Source of the DNA: an uncultured Clostridia bacterium
GTDB taxonomy: Bacteria; Bacillota; Clostridia; UBA1381
Direction: 5' to 3'
NCBI GenBank assembly: GCA_934487205.1
Contig: CAKSRS010000035.1
Location: 1-28,805 of the forward strand
Length of the DNA: 28,805 nt
Numbering within the stretch: the stretch's first letter is position 1; each line of letters opens with the position of its first letter. The notes under the pieces are model-generated. The model worked only from the letters and a program-made list of their open reading frames with translations, ran no database searches and was not told the origin of the DNA. Below are positions 7,550 to 15,538 of this stretch, one piece after another. The position numbers were made by a program, and so were the translations under genes.

Positions 7550-8368
7550 TTAATTATCGAACAATAATTTTTCTATGGCATATGCAACGCCGTTTTCATC
7601 ACAGGTGCGGCTGATAAAATCCGCTTTTTCTTTAACAAGCTCGGGCGCATTGCCCATCGCGACGCCCGTTCCGGCAGCTGTCAGCATATCGGCATCATTC
7701 ACCGAGTCACCCATAGCAATGGTGTTCTTTGGTGAAATGCCGATTTTTTCCGCTGTCATAAGCATTGCCTTTGATTTTGTACAGCCGTGCGGAAAACTTT
7801 CCATATACCATGTGTGCGAATAATTCTGCAAATTTTCGGTAAGCGCCCTAAGCTGATCTTCCGATATAATTGTTTCTATGCCGACACTACCGCCCGCAAG
7901 GCTCATTTCAAAAACTTCGCACTTTTGAATTTTATCTTTGAGACATTTTTTAAAAAAATCTTCTTCGTTTCGGATAAACACAAACCTCGGGTCATCCAGA
8001 AATCCTGCGGGATTGAGTACGTATATTTTTTCCGTACCGCCGAACATAACGCAGCGTTTTGTTCGGCTGAACGCATTGTAAATGTTTACAAGCGTTTTGG
8101 TCGGAATCATGCATTCATATAATTCTTTGCCGTGCACCAAAATTTGTGTGCCGATGCCGGAAATAATGCCGTCGACCTCCAAATCATCAATCACCGCCTT
8201 TTGAATCCACGCATATGATCTGCCCGTATTCAAAAATACATAGTGCCCCGCAGCGCGCGCCTTGTTAATCGCGCGAATATTTTCCGCCGACACGCAGCCG
8301 CCGAGCGGGAAATCTTTTTCTCCCACCAAAGTTCCGTCTATATCCAAAAAAATCGCATATTTTTCCAT
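7550..8368 (-). CDS. Cof-type HAD-superfamily phosphatase
   Basis: A 272-residue Cof/YidA-like (HAD subfamily IIB) phosphatase of small phosphorylated metabolites. Motif I is IFLDIDGTLVG (catalytic Asp nucleophile), motif II lies in FLNTGR, the motif III Lys lies in TKSKAMLM, and motif IV is MGDSVNDADML, with a cap domain between II and III. The start at 8368 (MEKYAIFLDIDG) follows GGAG at proper spacing; a longer frame to 8416 would overlap the upstream gene. The substrate is unknown, as is usual for the family. It is the last gene of the mreB-like operon. Confidence 0.88.
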   Translation of the reverse strand: MEKYAIFLDIDGTLVGEKDFPLGGCVSAENIRAINKARAAGHYVFLNTGRSYAWIQKAVIDDLEVDGIISGIGTQILVHGKELYECMIPTKTLVNIYNAFSRTKRCVMFGGTEKIYVLNPAGFLDDPRFVFIRNEEDFFKKCLKDKIQKCEVFEMSLAGGSVGIETIISEDQLRALTENLQNYSHTWYMESFPHGCTKSKAMLMTAEKIGISPKNTIAMGDSVNDADMLTAAGTGVAMGNAPELVKEKADFISRTCDENGVAYAIEKLLFDN

Positions 8369-8396
8369 ATTAATCTCCGTTCCGTTATGCATGCCT

Positions 8397-9191
8397 TCAG
8401 GTGTTGCTATGAACAATATCCCCCACTCCGTTTAAAATATACTTCGGGCGGTACGGGAATTTGTCGATGTCTTCCATCGAAGTAATCCCGCTCAAAACCA
8501 AAATCGTGTCCATATTTGACTCAATACCCGCAATAATATCGGTATCCATTCTGTCGCCGACAAACGCAATTTCGGTACTGTGACAATCAAGCTTGCGCAG
8601 CCCGTGGCGCAGCATAAGCGGGTTCGGTTTGCCGACAAAGTATGCCTTTTTGCCCGTTGTAATCTCAATCGGCGAGATAAGCGAGCCGGTCGCCGGCATA
8701 ATGCCGTGAGTTGTCGGCCCGGAAATGTCCGGATTTGTTCCGATAAGTTTTGCGCCCTTGTTTACCAGTTCAATTGCTTTTTCAAGCTTTTCAAAATTAT
8801 AAGTTCTCGTTTCGCCCACAACAACGTAATCGGGGTTAACGTCATTCATGTAGATGTCGCGGTCGTACAATGCTTTCGTAAGCGACGGTTCGCCGATAAC
8901 ATACGCCGTACAGCCGGGTTTTTGCGTGCGCAGAAACTCCGCCGTTGCCATTGCGCTTGTATAAAAATGGTCGGCAGAAACCGAAAGTCCCATTCTTTCC
9001 AATTTCATGCTGAGCTCATGCGGCGTTTTTTCGGGACTGTTAGTTAAAAACACAAATTTTTTATCATTATCGAGCAGCCAATTCACAAAATCGGTAACGC
9101 CGTCCAAAATACGGTCGCCGTGATATATAACGCCGTCCATATCGCATATAAAACCTTTTTTGTCCAAAATTGCTTTCATATCAAATTCCAT
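8397..9191 (-). CDS. HAD-IIA family (NagD-like) hydrolase
   Basis: A 264-residue protein of the NagD/4-nitrophenylphosphatase group. Motif I is FICDMDGVIYHG, motif II FLTNSPEKTP, the cap carries NPDISGPTTHGIMPATGSLI, then VGKPNP supplies the motif III Lys and VGDRMDTDI is motif IV. It removes phosphate from small sugar or nucleotide substrates; the exact one is not known. GGAG precedes the ATG. The two consecutive HAD genes belong to different subfamilies and are not a recent tandem copy. Confidence 0.88.
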   Translation of the reverse strand: MEFDMKAILDKKGFICDMDGVIYHGDRILDGVTDFVNWLLDNDKKFVFLTNSPEKTPHELSMKLERMGLSVSADHFYTSAMATAEFLRTQKPGCTAYVIGEPSLTKALYDRDIYMNDVNPDYVVVGETRTYNFEKLEKAIELVNKGAKLIGTNPDISGPTTHGIMPATGSLISPIEITTGKKAYFVGKPNPLMLRHGLRKLDCHSTEIAFVGDRMDTDIIAGIESNMDTILVLSGITSMEDIDKFPYRPKYILNGVGDIVHSNT

Positions 9192-9236
9192 AATCTATCT
9201 CCATTCCGCCGCAAAACCGGCATATTTTTCCTGATG

Positions 9237-10049
9237 TTATTTAAGTTTGTGATACTCGCCGTAAACTTCGCGTTTCGGCAAATCCCGGTCTTTGGCAGCC
9301 TTTTTTACGGCGTCTTTGGGGGCATCACCGTCGGCAATGTATTTTTCCACATGCTCGCAAACCGTCATATTCTGCCACCATTTTTCGGTTTCAATTTCCG
9401 ACGCGCCTTCAATTACGATAACATATTCGCCTTTGGGCGATTTTTCGGTATAAAGCGTCTGTGCCTCGGCAAGCGTGGTACGGATAACTTCTTCATGGAT
9501 TTTTGTAAGTTCGCGCACAAGCGCTATTCTTCTGTCACCGAAAACCTCGAGCATGTCCGCAAGCGTATATATCAGCTTGTGCGGCGCTTCATAAAAAATA
9601 AGCGTATGCGTATCATTTTTTACGCTTTCAAGGTGCTCCTTCCGGTGGCGCTTGTTGACGGACAAAAATCCCTCAAAAGCAAACCGCCTTGTCGACAATC
9701 CGGATAAAATCAAAGCATTTACTCCTGCAACACAGCCGGGTATAGAGGTGACCGTAAGATCATTTTCAATACAAAGCTTTACCAAATCCTCTCCCGGGTC
9801 GGATATTGCAGGAGTCCCGGCGTCCGATACCAGCACAACATTTTTGCCTTCTTTTAAAAGTCCGATAATATATTCGCCCTTTTCGCGCTTGTTGTGTTTC
9901 TGAATATCAAAATAGTTCAAAAGCTGTACAGTCCTTCGCGTATCTTCACACGCAATAAGGTCTGCCGCACTAAATGTTTCAAGACACCGCGCTGACACGT
10001 CGCCGAGGTTTCCTATCGGCGTGGCGCATAAATACAGTATTCCATTCAT
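9237..10049 (-). CDS. rsmI: 16S rRNA (cytidine1402-2'-O)-methyltransferase
   Basis: RsmI adds a 2'-O-methyl group to C1402 in the ribosomal decoding centre using S-adenosylmethionine. The N-terminus GILYLCATPIGNLGDVSARC, then ADLIACEDTRRT, VVLVSDAGTPAISDPGE and TSIPGCVAGVNAL are the family's signature blocks of a tetrapyrrole-methylase-like fold. FYEAPHKL follows near residue 153. The 270-residue length is normal. Its ATG overlaps the stop of the upstream methyltransferase as ATGA, so the two RNA-modification genes are coupled. Confidence 0.95.
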   Translation of the reverse strand: MNGILYLCATPIGNLGDVSARCLETFSAADLIACEDTRRTVQLLNYFDIQKHNKREKGEYIIGLLKEGKNVVLVSDAGTPAISDPGEDLVKLCIENDLTVTSIPGCVAGVNALILSGLSTRRFAFEGFLSVNKRHRKEHLESVKNDTHTLIFYEAPHKLIYTLADMLEVFGDRRIALVRELTKIHEEVIRTTLAEAQTLYTEKSPKGEYVIVIEGASEIETEKWWQNMTVCEHVEKYIADGDAPKDAVKKAAKDRDLPKREVYGEYHKLK

Positions 10050-10777
10050 CGTTCGTAAATCCTCTTTAATTCATCGGTTTCGGATCCGTCATCATTATAC
10101 AAATATAAAGGCGGCGCAATTCGCAGTTCTTTTCCGCCCTTGTATGCGCCGTCGGCAAGCACAAGCGACGGCTCACTGTGCGTGCTTTTATGTACAAAAC
10201 GTATACGTTTCGGCTCAATTTCATATTTCCGCATAAGGCAGATTATATCGGCAAGCCGCGTCGGTTTGTGTACCAGCATAAGACGCCCCATTTGTTTTAA
10301 AAGCTGCGCGGAAACGGCAAGTATGTCCTCAAGAGTACACATAACCTCATGACGCGCGATTAGTTTTGTATCCGCGGGATTTGTCACCGCACCGCCTATC
10401 GGCATATACGGCGGATTGCACGTAATCACATCAAACCGACGCTTTCCGTATATTTTCACGGCGTCTTTAAGATCACCGCACGTAAGCATTATTTTGCTTT
10501 CAAGATTGTTTATTTCTACTGACCGCACCGCTGTATCATAGATTTCTTTCTGAATTTCAATGCCGAAAATCTGCGGCGTTTGCGTTTTGTATGACAAAAG
10601 TATCGGAATAATTCCGCTGCCGGAACATAAATCAAGTGTGCACCGTGACGGGGTATCTTTCGCAAAATTTGCTAAAAGTACGGCGTCAGCGCCGAAACGG
10701 AATCCGTCCTTTTTTTGTATCAGTTTAAGATTGCCAACCTGTAAATCCTCTAATGTTTCATTTTCCAAAAGTTCCAT
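10046..10777 (-). CDS. tRNA1(Val) adenine-N6 methyltransferase-like protein (TrmN6/YfiC family)
   Basis: A 243-residue class I SAM-dependent methyltransferase. The SAM site is LDLCSGSGIIPILLSYK (residues about 48-64) and the catalytic motif is TCNPPYMP (residues about 130-137), the NPPY type used for exocyclic adenine amino groups. Family members methylate A37 of tRNA1(Val) in Escherichia coli. The substrate here is inferred from family and from its coupling to rsmI. The gene starts 3 bases after the mreB-like stop, with AAGGG as the ribosome binding site. Confidence 0.85.
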   Translation of the reverse strand: MELLENETLEDLQVGNLKLIQKKDGFRFGADAVLLANFAKDTPSRCTLDLCSGSGIIPILLSYKTQTPQIFGIEIQKEIYDTAVRSVEINNLESKIMLTCGDLKDAVKIYGKRRFDVITCNPPYMPIGGAVTNPADTKLIARHEVMCTLEDILAVSAQLLKQMGRLMLVHKPTRLADIICLMRKYEIEPKRIRFVHKSTHSEPSLVLADGAYKGGKELRIAPPLYLYNDDGSETDELKRIYER

Positions 10778-10780
10778 AAA

Positions 10781-11791
10781 TCAACCCTTTGTGTAAATAT
10801 AGCTGTTTTCCGAAAGCTTATCCATGTTATCGGCGGCATAACCCGCCCCGCGGATTACGCACATCTCGGCATCTTCGGCAAGAAAAACTTTCACGCCCAG
10901 TTCCATTCGCAGCTTGCGCGCCATGCCGTAAAGCTGTGCTCCGCCGCCTATCAGCAAAATTCCGTCCTCCATGATATCGCCCAAGAGTTCCGTAGGCGTT
11001 TCATCAAGAGCGGATTTTATTTCTGCGACAATTTTCTCCAAAAGTGGTGCAAAAGCCTCGCGCGTTTCTTCCGAGTGAATTAAAATCTTCTCCGGCTTGC
11101 GCGTTTTTGTGTTAAATCCGCCGGCATACGCGGTATCGTCATGCTCGCGCTGATATGCGCAGCCAACCTCACGTTTAACCGATTCCGCCGTATGTAAGCC
11201 GATTTCCACATCGCGTTTTTCCTTTACATACCTGATAACAGCGTCAGTAAAATCATTCCCGGCAATTTTGACCGAGCGTCCCTTTACCGTCTGCCCCAGA
11301 GAAATAGCGGCAATATCGCAATGTCCGCCGCCTATGTCAACAAGCATCATGCCGCGTGCAAGACTGACATCGCAGTTAGCGCCGATAGCGCCCGCAATCG
11401 GCGATTCGATAAGATACACTTCGCGTATATCCGCAGCGCGAATCGCGTCGCACACTGCACGGCGTTCAACGTCGGTAATTCCGCACGGAACGCTGGCGAG
11501 CACCTTTGGCTTTATAACGCCGCCGATTGTTTTTGCCAGAAGTCCGCTGATAAGCTGACACGCCGGCTCAAAATCGGTTATAACGCCTTTTTGCATCGGG
11601 CGGGACACGGTAACCGCGGCAGGATTTCTGCCAATCATTTCCTCCGCCTCTTTCCCTATGGCGATAATTTTTCCGTCATCGGTGTTATACGCAATGACAG
11701 ACGGTTCATCTGTTATATTTCCCTTATAATAAATTCTTATGTTGTCTGTTCCCAAATCAATTGCGCAAGCATTTGAAAACGCTCCTATTTT
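10781..11791 (-). CDS. MreB/Mbl-like bacterial actin homologue, divergent
   Basis: A 336-residue protein of the MreB family, whose members polymerise under the membrane and guide cell-wall synthesis in rod-shaped cells. The actin-fold nucleotide motifs are present but altered: phosphate 1 CAIDLGTDNIRIYYKG (usually DLGTANT), phosphate 2 LVDIGGGHCDIAAISLG (usually DIGGGTT) and the adenosine site LIGGGAQLYG. The family block RPMQKGVITDFE is intact. The start at 11791 has GGAGGA; longer frames upstream lack one. No mreC or mreD follows, so this is more likely an Mbl or MreBH-type paralogue than the main mreB. It heads the operon with two RNA methyltransferases and two HAD phosphatases. Confidence 0.87.
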   Translation of the reverse strand, partial: KIGAFSNACAIDLGTDNIRIYYKGNITDEPSVIAYNTDDGKIIAIGKEAEEMIGRNPAAVTVSRPMQKGVITDFEPACQLISGLLAKTIGGVIKPKVLASVPCGITDVERRAVCDAIRAADIREVYLIESPIAGAIGANCDVSLARGMMLVDIGGGHCDIAAISLGQTVKGRSVKIAGNDFTDAVIRYVKEKRDVEIGLHTAESVKREVGCAYQREHDDTAYAGGFNTKTRKPEKILIHSEETREAFAPLLEKIVAEIKSALDETPTELLGDIMEDGILLIGGGAQLYGMARKLRMELGVKVFLAEDAEMCVIRGAGYAADNMDKLSENSYIYTKG

Positions 11792-11894
11792 CATTTCATC
11801 TTCCTCCGTCATAATCCGCCGTTCGGCGGTATATATAGCAATCCGCAAAAATATTTCATTCGCTTTCACGGTATATTTATCTCATTATAATTCT

Positions 11895-11923
11895 ATTGTA
11901 ACGCATTTCGTCAAAAAAATCAA
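11895..11923 (-). promoter_or_regulatory. Sigma-A promoter of the mreB-like operon
   Basis: Minus-strand TTGATT (11923-11918), 17 bp, TACAAT (11900-11895). An overlapping alternative is TTGACG (11914-11909) with TATAAT (11889-11884) at 19 bp. A CCGCC/GGCGG hairpin at 11817-11830 lies in the resulting leader, shortly before the GGAGGA site. Confidence 0.6.
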
Positions 11924-11980
11924 TAAAAACCGTATAATTTTACATGAAAATAATAAATAATTCAAAATTATATTAATTAC

Positions 11981-12009
11981 TTGAACTTTTTGGATAAATA
12001 TGTTATAAT
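11981..12009 (+). promoter_or_regulatory. Sigma-A promoter of the SNF2 helicase gene
   Basis: TTGAAC (11981-11986), 17 bp, TATAAT (12004-12009). GGAGG (12025-12029) and the start codon at 12040 follow. It is divergent from the mreB-like promoter. Confidence 0.75.
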
Positions 12010-12039
12010 ATAATGATAATAAACGGAGGTAAATATCAG

Positions 12040-15000
12040 ATGAAAATCGAGGACAGCGACATCAGAAAAATATGTACAGACAGCGTGTTCCGCGCGGGTT
12101 CGGACTATTTTCGCGAAGGGCGTGTTCACATCCGTGTGCGCGGCGAAGATAAAATAGTCGCGGCAGTAGACGCCGACCGCCTGTATAATGTGCATATCGG
12201 CTTTGATAAAAACGGACGTATTGCCGAAACATTCTGCACATGCCCGTATTATCAGACAATGTCCTCCAACTGCAAGCATATCGCCGCAGTTTTAAAAGCG
12301 CGGCAAAATGAACTTAGCGCAAGCAGCGGCATTACCAACAATAACGACCGCACCGCAAGCGAACTGTGCCGTGCGTTTGAGCGCAAAAAAAAGCAGCCGC
12401 AGCCCATTCATATCGGTTTTACCTTCCATATCTGTACAAATCATAAACGTGAGTGTAATTATTCCGTATCGGTAAGACCGGAAGGCGGCGCCGCGATTTC
12501 GGACATCAACGGATTTTTAAACGCGTATATAACGGGCGGTTCATTCAGACTGTCCAAAAATATTTTATTTTGCCGCGACGAATACATTATCCCCGAGCGT
12601 GAAAAAGCAATTTTAGACATTCTTGCCGAGGCTTATCAGAATAACCTCTCCCCGACAGTCAATGCCCCGCATTTTGCCTCGGTCGAATTCGGCAGCTGTA
12701 CGGCAAAACGGCTGCTCCCGCTTTTGGCAGATGCGGACTGCCGCTTTAATCTTAACGGCATGCCTCTCCCGAATCTTCGCGTACGCGGCGAAGACCCTGA
12801 TATTCTGGTCGACCTGACGGCAACGGACGATAATATCAATATCTCCATTCCGCAAAGCGGACTTGCCGTAATTCCCGACGGCAGCTGGTTTTATTATGAG
12901 GGAGATTTGTATTCCACAACCGAAAACTGGCGACAATGGTTCATGCCGTTATATAATGCGCTTGCTGTTGAAAGCCGCACACAAATCGACTTCAAGGGCC
13001 GTAATTCAGCGGCATTTGCGGCTAACGTTCTGCCTATGCTGAAGGGCCGGCAGGGCGTTGTGGCGCAGGGCATAGAAAACATAATTGTGGACGACAAACC
13101 AACCTTCAGCATATATTTCGACCGTTTTGCTGACGGAATTTCCGCTGCGGTAATAGCGCATTACGGCAGTATTTCGGTGCGATTGCCCGAAGGCGATGCG
13201 AACGCGGAAAAGATAATTGTGCGCGATAAAATCGGCGAGCAGTATATTATGTCCTTTTTTGATAAATTTGACATATCGGGTAAAACCTTGTATCTCGGCG
13301 ATGACGACGAAATTTACGATTTTATAAAAAACAGCATGGAAAAGCTGTCTGACGCGGCGGAAATCCATATTTCCGACAGTTTCAAAAAAATAGCGTCCGC
13401 TGATTTGCCCACTCTGAAAAATAAAGTTACCTACAATGAAAAAATCGACCTCCTCGAAGTTGGTTTTGAAAGCAATCTCACGCCTGTCGAAATTGCAGGC
13501 ATACTTCATGCCATGCGGCGTAAAAAACCATTTTACCGCATGAGTGACGGCTCATTTTTGTCCCTTGACGACAGTATGAGTTCGTTTGATGTTCTGAATA
13601 ATCTTGAATTTTCCTTTGCGGAACTGCGCAGCGGCGGAAAACGCATATCAAAATATCACACGCTGTACCTTTCGGGCGCGGCGGAAAACGGCGATGTCAT
13701 CGCCGATAAATCATTTGACGGGTTTATCAAAAAAATCCGTGCCATACGCGCCGATATTCCGCCGGAACTTGACAAAACACTGCGCGGATACCAAAAAGAC
13801 GCTGTGCATTGGCTAAAACAGCTGTCTAAGCTGGGATTCGGCGGCATACTTGCCGATGATATGGGTCTTGGAAAAACTATTGAAGTAATCGCATTTTTAA
13901 TGAGTGAAAAGCCGAAACTTCCGGCACTTGTTGTAACGCCGAGTTCGCTCACGTATAACTGGCTGTCGGAGATCAACCGATTTGCGCCGCACGCGTCGGC
14001 AAAGATAATCGACGGCACTAAAGAAGAAAGAATACGCGAACTTGCAAAAATTTCGGACTGTGATTTTATAATCACGTCATATCCGCTGCTGCGGCGCGAT
14101 ATTCAGGAATATGCCGATATCGAATTCTCCTATTGTTTCATTGACGAAGCGCAAAACATAAAAAATCCGAAAACATTAAGCGCAAAAGCCGTAAAACATA
14201 TTCATGCAGGCGGCTGTTTTGCGCTCAGCGGTACACCGATAGAAAATTCTCTTTCTGAGCTGTGGTCGATTTTTGACTTTGTTATGCCGGGATATCTCGA
14301 TACCTACCGCCGCTTTGCGGAAAAATACGAAAAACCCATTGCAGCGGACGGTGACGACGATGCGGCAGCGGCTCTGCGTGAACGAATAAAACCGTTTATG
14401 CTGCGGCGCATGAAGTATGATGTGCTTTCCGAGCTGCCGGGCAAAATTGAAAGCACATACTATGCCGAACTCGAACCGATGCAGAAAAAAATCTATTCCG
14501 CATATCTTGCCGCGGCGCGGCGCGAGGCGTCGGAAATCATCAGTTACGGCGGCGACAGTGTCCGCATATTGTCACTTCTCATGCGGCTGCGCCAAATCAG
14601 CTGCCACCCCGCGCTTATTGACAGAAACTACGATAAAGACAGCGGAAAACTGAAACTTCTTGAAGAACTTGTAACATCTGCCGCTGCGTCGGGGCACAGA
14701 ATTTTGATATTTTCGCAATTCACGTCCATGCTGGATATAATCCGCAAGCGGCTTGACGAGCTCAACATTGACTCATTTTATCTTGACGGGAAAACTCCGG
14801 CATATGCGCGCACGGAAATGGCAGACCGTTTCAACAAAGGCGAGCGTATGGTATTTTTAATCTCACTTAAAGCCGGCGGTTCCGGGCTGAATTTAATCGG
14901 CGCCGATACCGTTATTCATTATGACCCGTGGTGGAATCCGGCGGCTGTCGACCAGGCTTCCGACCGCGCATACCGAATAGGGCAGACGAAAGCAGTGCAT

Positions 15001-15150
15001 GTTATCCGTCTTGCCGGCAAAGGCACAATTGAAGAACAAATGCTCAAACTGCAAGATAAAAAGCGCCGCCTTGCAGATGATATGGTGCGCACAAACTCCT
15101 CTACGCTGTCGGCGCTGTCCAAAGAGGAAATAATGGCTTTGTTTAACTAA
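12040..15150 (+). CDS. SWIM zinc-finger SNF2-family helicase
   Basis: A 1036-residue Swi2/Snf2-type ATPase that moves along double-stranded DNA; bacterial members are linked to transcription recycling or DNA repair. The N-terminal SWIM finger is C66-x-C68-x9-C78-x-H80. A long variable middle region follows, then the ATPase core: ADDMGLGKT near residue 608, DEAQNIKNP near 702, LSGTPIENSLSELWSIFDF, and the second RecA domain with ILIFSQFTSMLDIIR, SLKAGGSGLNL and QASDRAYRIGQT near 972. All catalytic motifs are present. The start at 12040 follows GGAGG at 9 to 10 bases; an ATG at 12013 lies in the -10 region. The gene has its own promoter and stands alone between operons. Confidence 0.93.
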   Translation: MKIEDSDIRKICTDSVFRAGSDYFREGRVHIRVRGEDKIVAAVDADRLYNVHIGFDKNGRIAETFCTCPYYQTMSSNCKHIAAVLKARQNELSASSGITNNNDRTASELCRAFERKKKQPQPIHIGFTFHICTNHKRECNYSVSVRPEGGAAISDINGFLNAYITGGSFRLSKNILFCRDEYIIPEREKAILDILAEAYQNNLSPTVNAPHFASVEFGSCTAKRLLPLLADADCRFNLNGMPLPNLRVRGEDPDILVDLTATDDNINISIPQSGLAVIPDGSWFYYEGDLYSTTENWRQWFMPLYNALAVESRTQIDFKGRNSAAFAANVLPMLKGRQGVVAQGIENIIVDDKPTFSIYFDRFADGISAAVIAHYGSISVRLPEGDANAEKIIVRDKIGEQYIMSFFDKFDISGKTLYLGDDDEIYDFIKNSMEKLSDAAEIHISDSFKKIASADLPTLKNKVTYNEKIDLLEVGFESNLTPVEIAGILHAMRRKKPFYRMSDGSFLSLDDSMSSFDVLNNLEFSFAELRSGGKRISKYHTLYLSGAAENGDVIADKSFDGFIKKIRAIRADIPPELDKTLRGYQKDAVHWLKQLSKLGFGGILADDMGLGKTIEVIAFLMSEKPKLPALVVTPSSLTYNWLSEINRFAPHASAKIIDGTKEERIRELAKISDCDFIITSYPLLRRDIQEYADIEFSYCFIDEAQNIKNPKTLSAKAVKHIHAGGCFALSGTPIENSLSELWSIFDFVMPGYLDTYRRFAEKYEKPIAADGDDDAAAALRERIKPFMLRRMKYDVLSELPGKIESTYYAELEPMQKKIYSAYLAAARREASEIISYGGDSVRILSLLMRLRQISCHPALIDRNYDKDSGKLKLLEELVTSAAASGHRILIFSQFTSMLDIIRKRLDELNIDSFYLDGKTPAYARTEMADRFNKGERMVFLISLKAGGSGLNLIGADTVIHYDPWWNPAAVDQASDRAYRIGQTKAVHVIRLAGKGTIEEQMLKLQDKKRRLADDMVRTNSSTLSALSKEEIMALFN

Positions 15151-15182
15151 AGGGAAGGCGGCGGATACCGTATCCTCCCTTT
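15149..15182. terminator. Possible convergent terminator
   Basis: AAAGGGA right after the helicase stop can pair with TCCCTTT at the end of the interval, with partial pairing in between. It lies between convergent genes ending at 15150 and 15189. The stem is imperfect and no clear T-run follows. Confidence 0.35.
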
Positions 15183-15188
15183 GCGCAC

Positions 15189-15425
15189 TTATTGACCGTC
15201 TTTGCGGACAAGCACAAATTCGCTGCCAATCGCCACAACATTCCCCCACGGCACCGTAATATTTTTTTTCTCTCCAAAAAACCGAAAAAATCCGTTTCGC
15301 GGGATTGATACCGAATTTATCCTGCCGTTTTCAAAATCAATATCCATATCTCTGATATAGCCTATTTTTTCCGCCGTGTCGATATCAATAACCTTTTTTT
15401 GTCTTAAATCAAAACTTCTTGCCAT
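15189..15425 (-). CDS. YlmC/YmxH-family PRC-barrel protein
   Basis: A 78-residue protein made of one PRC-barrel: LRQKKVIDIDTAEKIGYIRD, then INSVSIPRNGFFRFFGEKKN and ITVPWGNVVAIGSEFVLVR. This matches the YlmC/YmxH group, conserved in spore-forming Firmicutes and often annotated as sporulation-related, although its molecular role is not established. The ATG has GAGAGG upstream. The gene is alone, divergent from the FG-GAP/SLH gene and convergent with the helicase. Confidence 0.88.
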   Translation of the reverse strand: MARSFDLRQKKVIDIDTAEKIGYIRDMDIDFENGRINSVSIPRNGFFRFFGEKKNITVPWGNVVAIGSEFVLVRKDGQ

Positions 15426-15475
15426 GCAAAAAACCTCTCTTTTTTATTTCTATTTAATTCTTTATGATTAAAAAT

Positions 15476-15504
15476 TTGCAATTATTCAAAATTTGTGATA
15501 CAAT
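15476..15504 (+). promoter_or_regulatory. Sigma-A-like promoter of the FG-GAP/SLH gene
   Basis: TTGCAA (15476-15481), 17 bp, TACAAT (15499-15504). The start codon follows at 15539 with GAAGGG before it. The intergenic region also lies upstream of the divergent ylmC-like gene, for which no equally good promoter was seen. Confidence 0.6.
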
Positions 15505-15538
15505 ATATAAAAGACAATTTTTACGAAGGGTAAAACAT

